From: Ignavibacteriales bacterium
GTDB taxonomy: Bacteria > Bacteroidota > Ignavibacteria > Ignavibacteriales > Melioribacteraceae
Assembly: GCA_016936095.1 (NCBI GenBank)
Contig: JAFGPR010000094.1
Span: forward strand, 1-54,194
DNA length: 54,194 nucleotides
Direction of reading: 5' to 3'
Within the stretch, counting starts at the first letter, position 1. The number at the start of each line of letters is the position of its first letter. The notes below the pieces were generated by a model that had not been told where the DNA came from, made no database searches, and worked only from the letters and a program-made list of their open reading frames with translations. A program made the position numbers and the translations under genes. This document shows, piece after piece, positions 51,781 through 54,194 of the stretch.

Positions 51781-52938
51781 TCAATCTCCGTGTTCAATTT
51801 CTTTCATATTACCCATCCCTCCAATATTTATAGATAGAGAAAACTTTAAAGTATTGTCAAAGGGGTGAGTTGCTCCATATGAATGGGGTGCAGTTGTAAT
51901 ATAACCAAAATCAAAATTATAGATTTTATAAACTAATCCAGCACCAAAAGCGAAATATTGTCTATTTCCATAACTAGGATCCTCATAATGAAATCCAGTT
52001 CTTATTGCAAATCTGAAATCATCTGTCAGTTCGCACCAATATTCTAAACCTATAGCTGTGGTAATATCCCTTAACTCCTCGCTGAAAGATTGATCTCCCC
52101 AAGCAGTAAAAATTGAAGTCAAAAAATTATCTCTTGATTCTGTACTATCAACTCTTTGAACTAAAATCTTTGCAAAATCTAAAGTAGCAGTTAGAGAATG
52201 GTTATCAAGAGCTAAGACTTTTTTAGCAAAATTTAATCTGAAAGTTGTAGGTAAGGGATCTTCGATTGAATTTGTTGCATAACTTACATGAGGTCCTATA
52301 TTATTTATACTAATTCCAATACTCATTCGGTTTATAAATGTTCCAATCAATGGTATATAATATTTTGAAGGTCGCCACATAGCACCAATATCAAAACTAA
52401 AAGCAGTTGTGCTTGCACTTCCTCCAACACCTTCCTGTGGTTTGTCTGCTAATTTACTGTATATTATTCGTGTGTTCAAACCCAATCCCCAATCCGAGCC
52501 TATCTTTGTACCATAACCTAATGTAAAAGCTAACTCAAATGGGTGATAAGTACCCAATTGCTCATACGAATCTAAACCTGTACGAATAAATTCACCATAA
52601 TTTAAGTAGGTTATGCTTGATGATATTGAACCTCGAGCCCAATCGAAATATTGTTTATATGCAAGGTTTTCAAATAGAAAATCTATATCAGGTAAATTTG
52701 AGAACCAATTTGAATGACTAAACATAATATCCAAATTTTTGTTAAATGCAATCGCAGATGGATTCCAATATATAGAATTCGCTCCATCCATCAATGCTCC
52801 TCCAGATTCACCAAGTGATATAGAGCGAGCATCAGGGGATACTGTTAAGAAAGATAATGAGTTTCCCTGCCCTTTCAATAATTCGACCGAGGATATAAAT
52901 ATTAGCTGAACAATAATGATTTTAAGTATATGTCGCAT
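51781..52938 (-). CDS. PorV/PorQ family protein (type IX secretion)
   Basis: LSFLTVSPDARSISLGESGGALMDGANSIYWNPSAIAF. Confidence 0.93.
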   Translation of the reverse strand: MRHILKIIIVQLIFISSVELLKGQGNSLSFLTVSPDARSISLGESGGALMDGANSIYWNPSAIAFNKNLDIMFSHSNWFSNLPDIDFLFENLAYKQYFDWARGSISSSITYLNYGEFIRTGLDSYEQLGTYHPFELAFTLGYGTKIGSDWGLGLNTRIIYSKLADKPQEGVGGSASTTAFSFDIGAMWRPSKYYIPLIGTFINRMSIGISINNIGPHVSYATNSIEDPLPTTFRLNFAKKVLALDNHSLTATLDFAKILVQRVDSTESRDNFLTSIFTAWGDQSFSEELRDITTAIGLEYWCELTDDFRFAIRTGFHYEDPSYGNRQYFAFGAGLVYKIYNFDFGYITTAPHSYGATHPFDNTLKFSLSINIGGMGNMKEIEHGD

Positions 52939-52981
52939 TTATATTTCCTCCTATTTTATTTTTCTGTTTTCTTTTACTCAA

Positions 52982-54194
52982 TTACTTTACTAATGACATT
53001 TTCAAACTCTTAAACATTTTTTTATTACTTTGAGTTGATTCGGCATTTATTACTAAAACATATATGCCTGATCCAGCTTTATGACCAAATCCATCTGTAC
53101 CATTCCATTCATATCGGTAGGATCTTGCTTCTTGATATTCATTCAATAATTCTTTGACCATCTTACCGGATACATCGTATATTACTATTCGAACATTGCT
53201 GGGTTCAGGTAAATCGTATTCAATTGTCGTTGAATAAGCAAATGGATTAGGATAGTTTGGATGAATTACAAATCCTTCTGGTAATTCAATTTTAAAGGAG
53301 AATATACCAATAGTATCTGTTTCAGTACCTCTTTTCACAATAACTTTCCAGTAATAAGTCAGACCATTTATCAATTCACCTGTAAAGAATGTTGTGCTAT
53401 CTTGTATGAGTCCATTTACTAAATTGGTAGCTGAAAAATCTGTACCGAAATAAACGATGCTAGAGTCTCCGTTAGTTTCCCAAGTTAGAGTAACACCTGA
53501 ATTAGATAAATTTTCTTCTGCGTTAGTAGGCGAAACTAGAGTTATGAAAAGTTCTTCAATTTCAGTTGTAAAATTCCAAATGTTACTTGTATCAACTTGT
53601 TCGTCTATATATGCTACAATTTTCCAGTAATATTTTTTACCTTGTTGAAGTGGACCAGTAAATATTGATTGACTTATATATCTTGTGACCAAAGTATCTG
53701 TCAATGCCAGATTTGAATCTAAACCGAGATAGACATCAAATTCTATAGCATTTGAAAACCACTTTAAAGTATCACCTTCAAAAGAAATATCAATTGCGTT
53801 ATTAATAGGTGACACTAGATTGAATAACAATGAATCTCGTATAACAAAATTTGAATCACTCTCATCGAACAACAAATTATTTGTCGTACTTGTTATGCGA
53901 ATCTTATAATCTCTCCCACTTGTTAATCCTGATGGTATTGTCCAAGAGTAAGTTCCATGGCTTGGTGTCGAATTGATTATTGTGGAATTAAATACACCTC
54001 CCTTATACAACTCTATTTTAACATCCTCGCTTAGGTTATTATTCCAAGTTATTGAATAAGAAACATTTTTGTTAAGTATCTCGCCACCATTTGGATATGT
54101 GACAGTTATAGCGTCTTGTATTGAAAAATTTGAATCACTTTCATCATACAATAATCCATTTGTTACACTGGTTATTTTTATCCTGTAATCAGTT
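52982..54194 (-). CDS. T9SS type A sorting-domain protein with KNH-like repeats (partial, 5' end beyond window)
   Basis: C-term IHPNYPNPFAYSTTIEYDLPEPSNVRIVIYDVSGKMVKEL...GSGIYVLVI; repeated DESDSNF...VTYPNGGEILNKNVSYSITW; frame open to window edge. Confidence 0.92.
   Translation of the reverse strand, partial: TDYRIKITSVTNGLLYDESDSNFSIQDAITVTYPNGGEILNKNVSYSITWNNNLSEDVKIELYKGGVFNSTIINSTPSHGTYSWTIPSGLTSGRDYKIRITSTTNNLLFDESDSNFVIRDSLLFNLVSPINNAIDISFEGDTLKWFSNAIEFDVYLGLDSNLALTDTLVTRYISQSIFTGPLQQGKKYYWKIVAYIDEQVDTSNIWNFTTEIEELFITLVSPTNAEENLSNSGVTLTWETNGDSSIVYFGTDFSATNLVNGLIQDSTTFFTGELINGLTYYWKVIVKRGTETDTIGIFSFKIELPEGFVIHPNYPNPFAYSTTIEYDLPEPSNVRIVIYDVSGKMVKELLNEYQEARSYRYEWNGTDGFGHKAGSGIYVLVINAESTQSNKKMFKSLKMSLVK

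Noticed and set aside
1-54194. tRNA, rRNA, prophage or transposase genes
   Set aside because: No integrase/transposase ORF, phage structural gene or rRNA-like segment was seen; tRNAs were not exhaustively folded, so a tRNAscan-SE run would be needed to exclude them

Overview
AT-rich (~30% GC by eye) bacterial chromosomal window. The gene complement suggests the Ignavibacteria/Bacteroidota-Chlorobiota group: type IX secretion sorting domain, PorV-like protein, UpxY-type NusG paralog, M16 peptidase pairs. The left ~12.5 kb is an accessory, defence-island-like region. It holds a 40-bp-phased tandem/palindromic array, a PLD-nuclease/SNF2-helicase fusion, a GxxExxY protein, a PglX/Eco57I-like N6-adenine methyltransferase, an EVE-domain protein and a membrane-anchored coiled-coil protein. 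CTCTGTG-type dyad repeats flank the methylase part, followed by an ImmA/IrrE + DUF4411 PIN pair, a macro-domain protein and a TerB-like protein. The rest is mostly housekeeping or metabolic: yicC-gmk-rpoZ-udg-dnaB; M16 peptidases; UpxY + YhaM-like; a Na+-pumping methylmalonyl-CoA decarboxylase operon with epimerase and MeaB; a 2-aminoethylphosphonate pathway with a PepM-nucleotidyltransferase fusion; a LytS/LytTR operon; penicillin acylase; metF; ddl-ftsB-like-rarA. The right end has T9SS-associated surface proteins, including a parallel beta-helix gene with three in-frame stop codons. All assignments come from reading motifs in the supplied sequence and ORFs; no database search was run.
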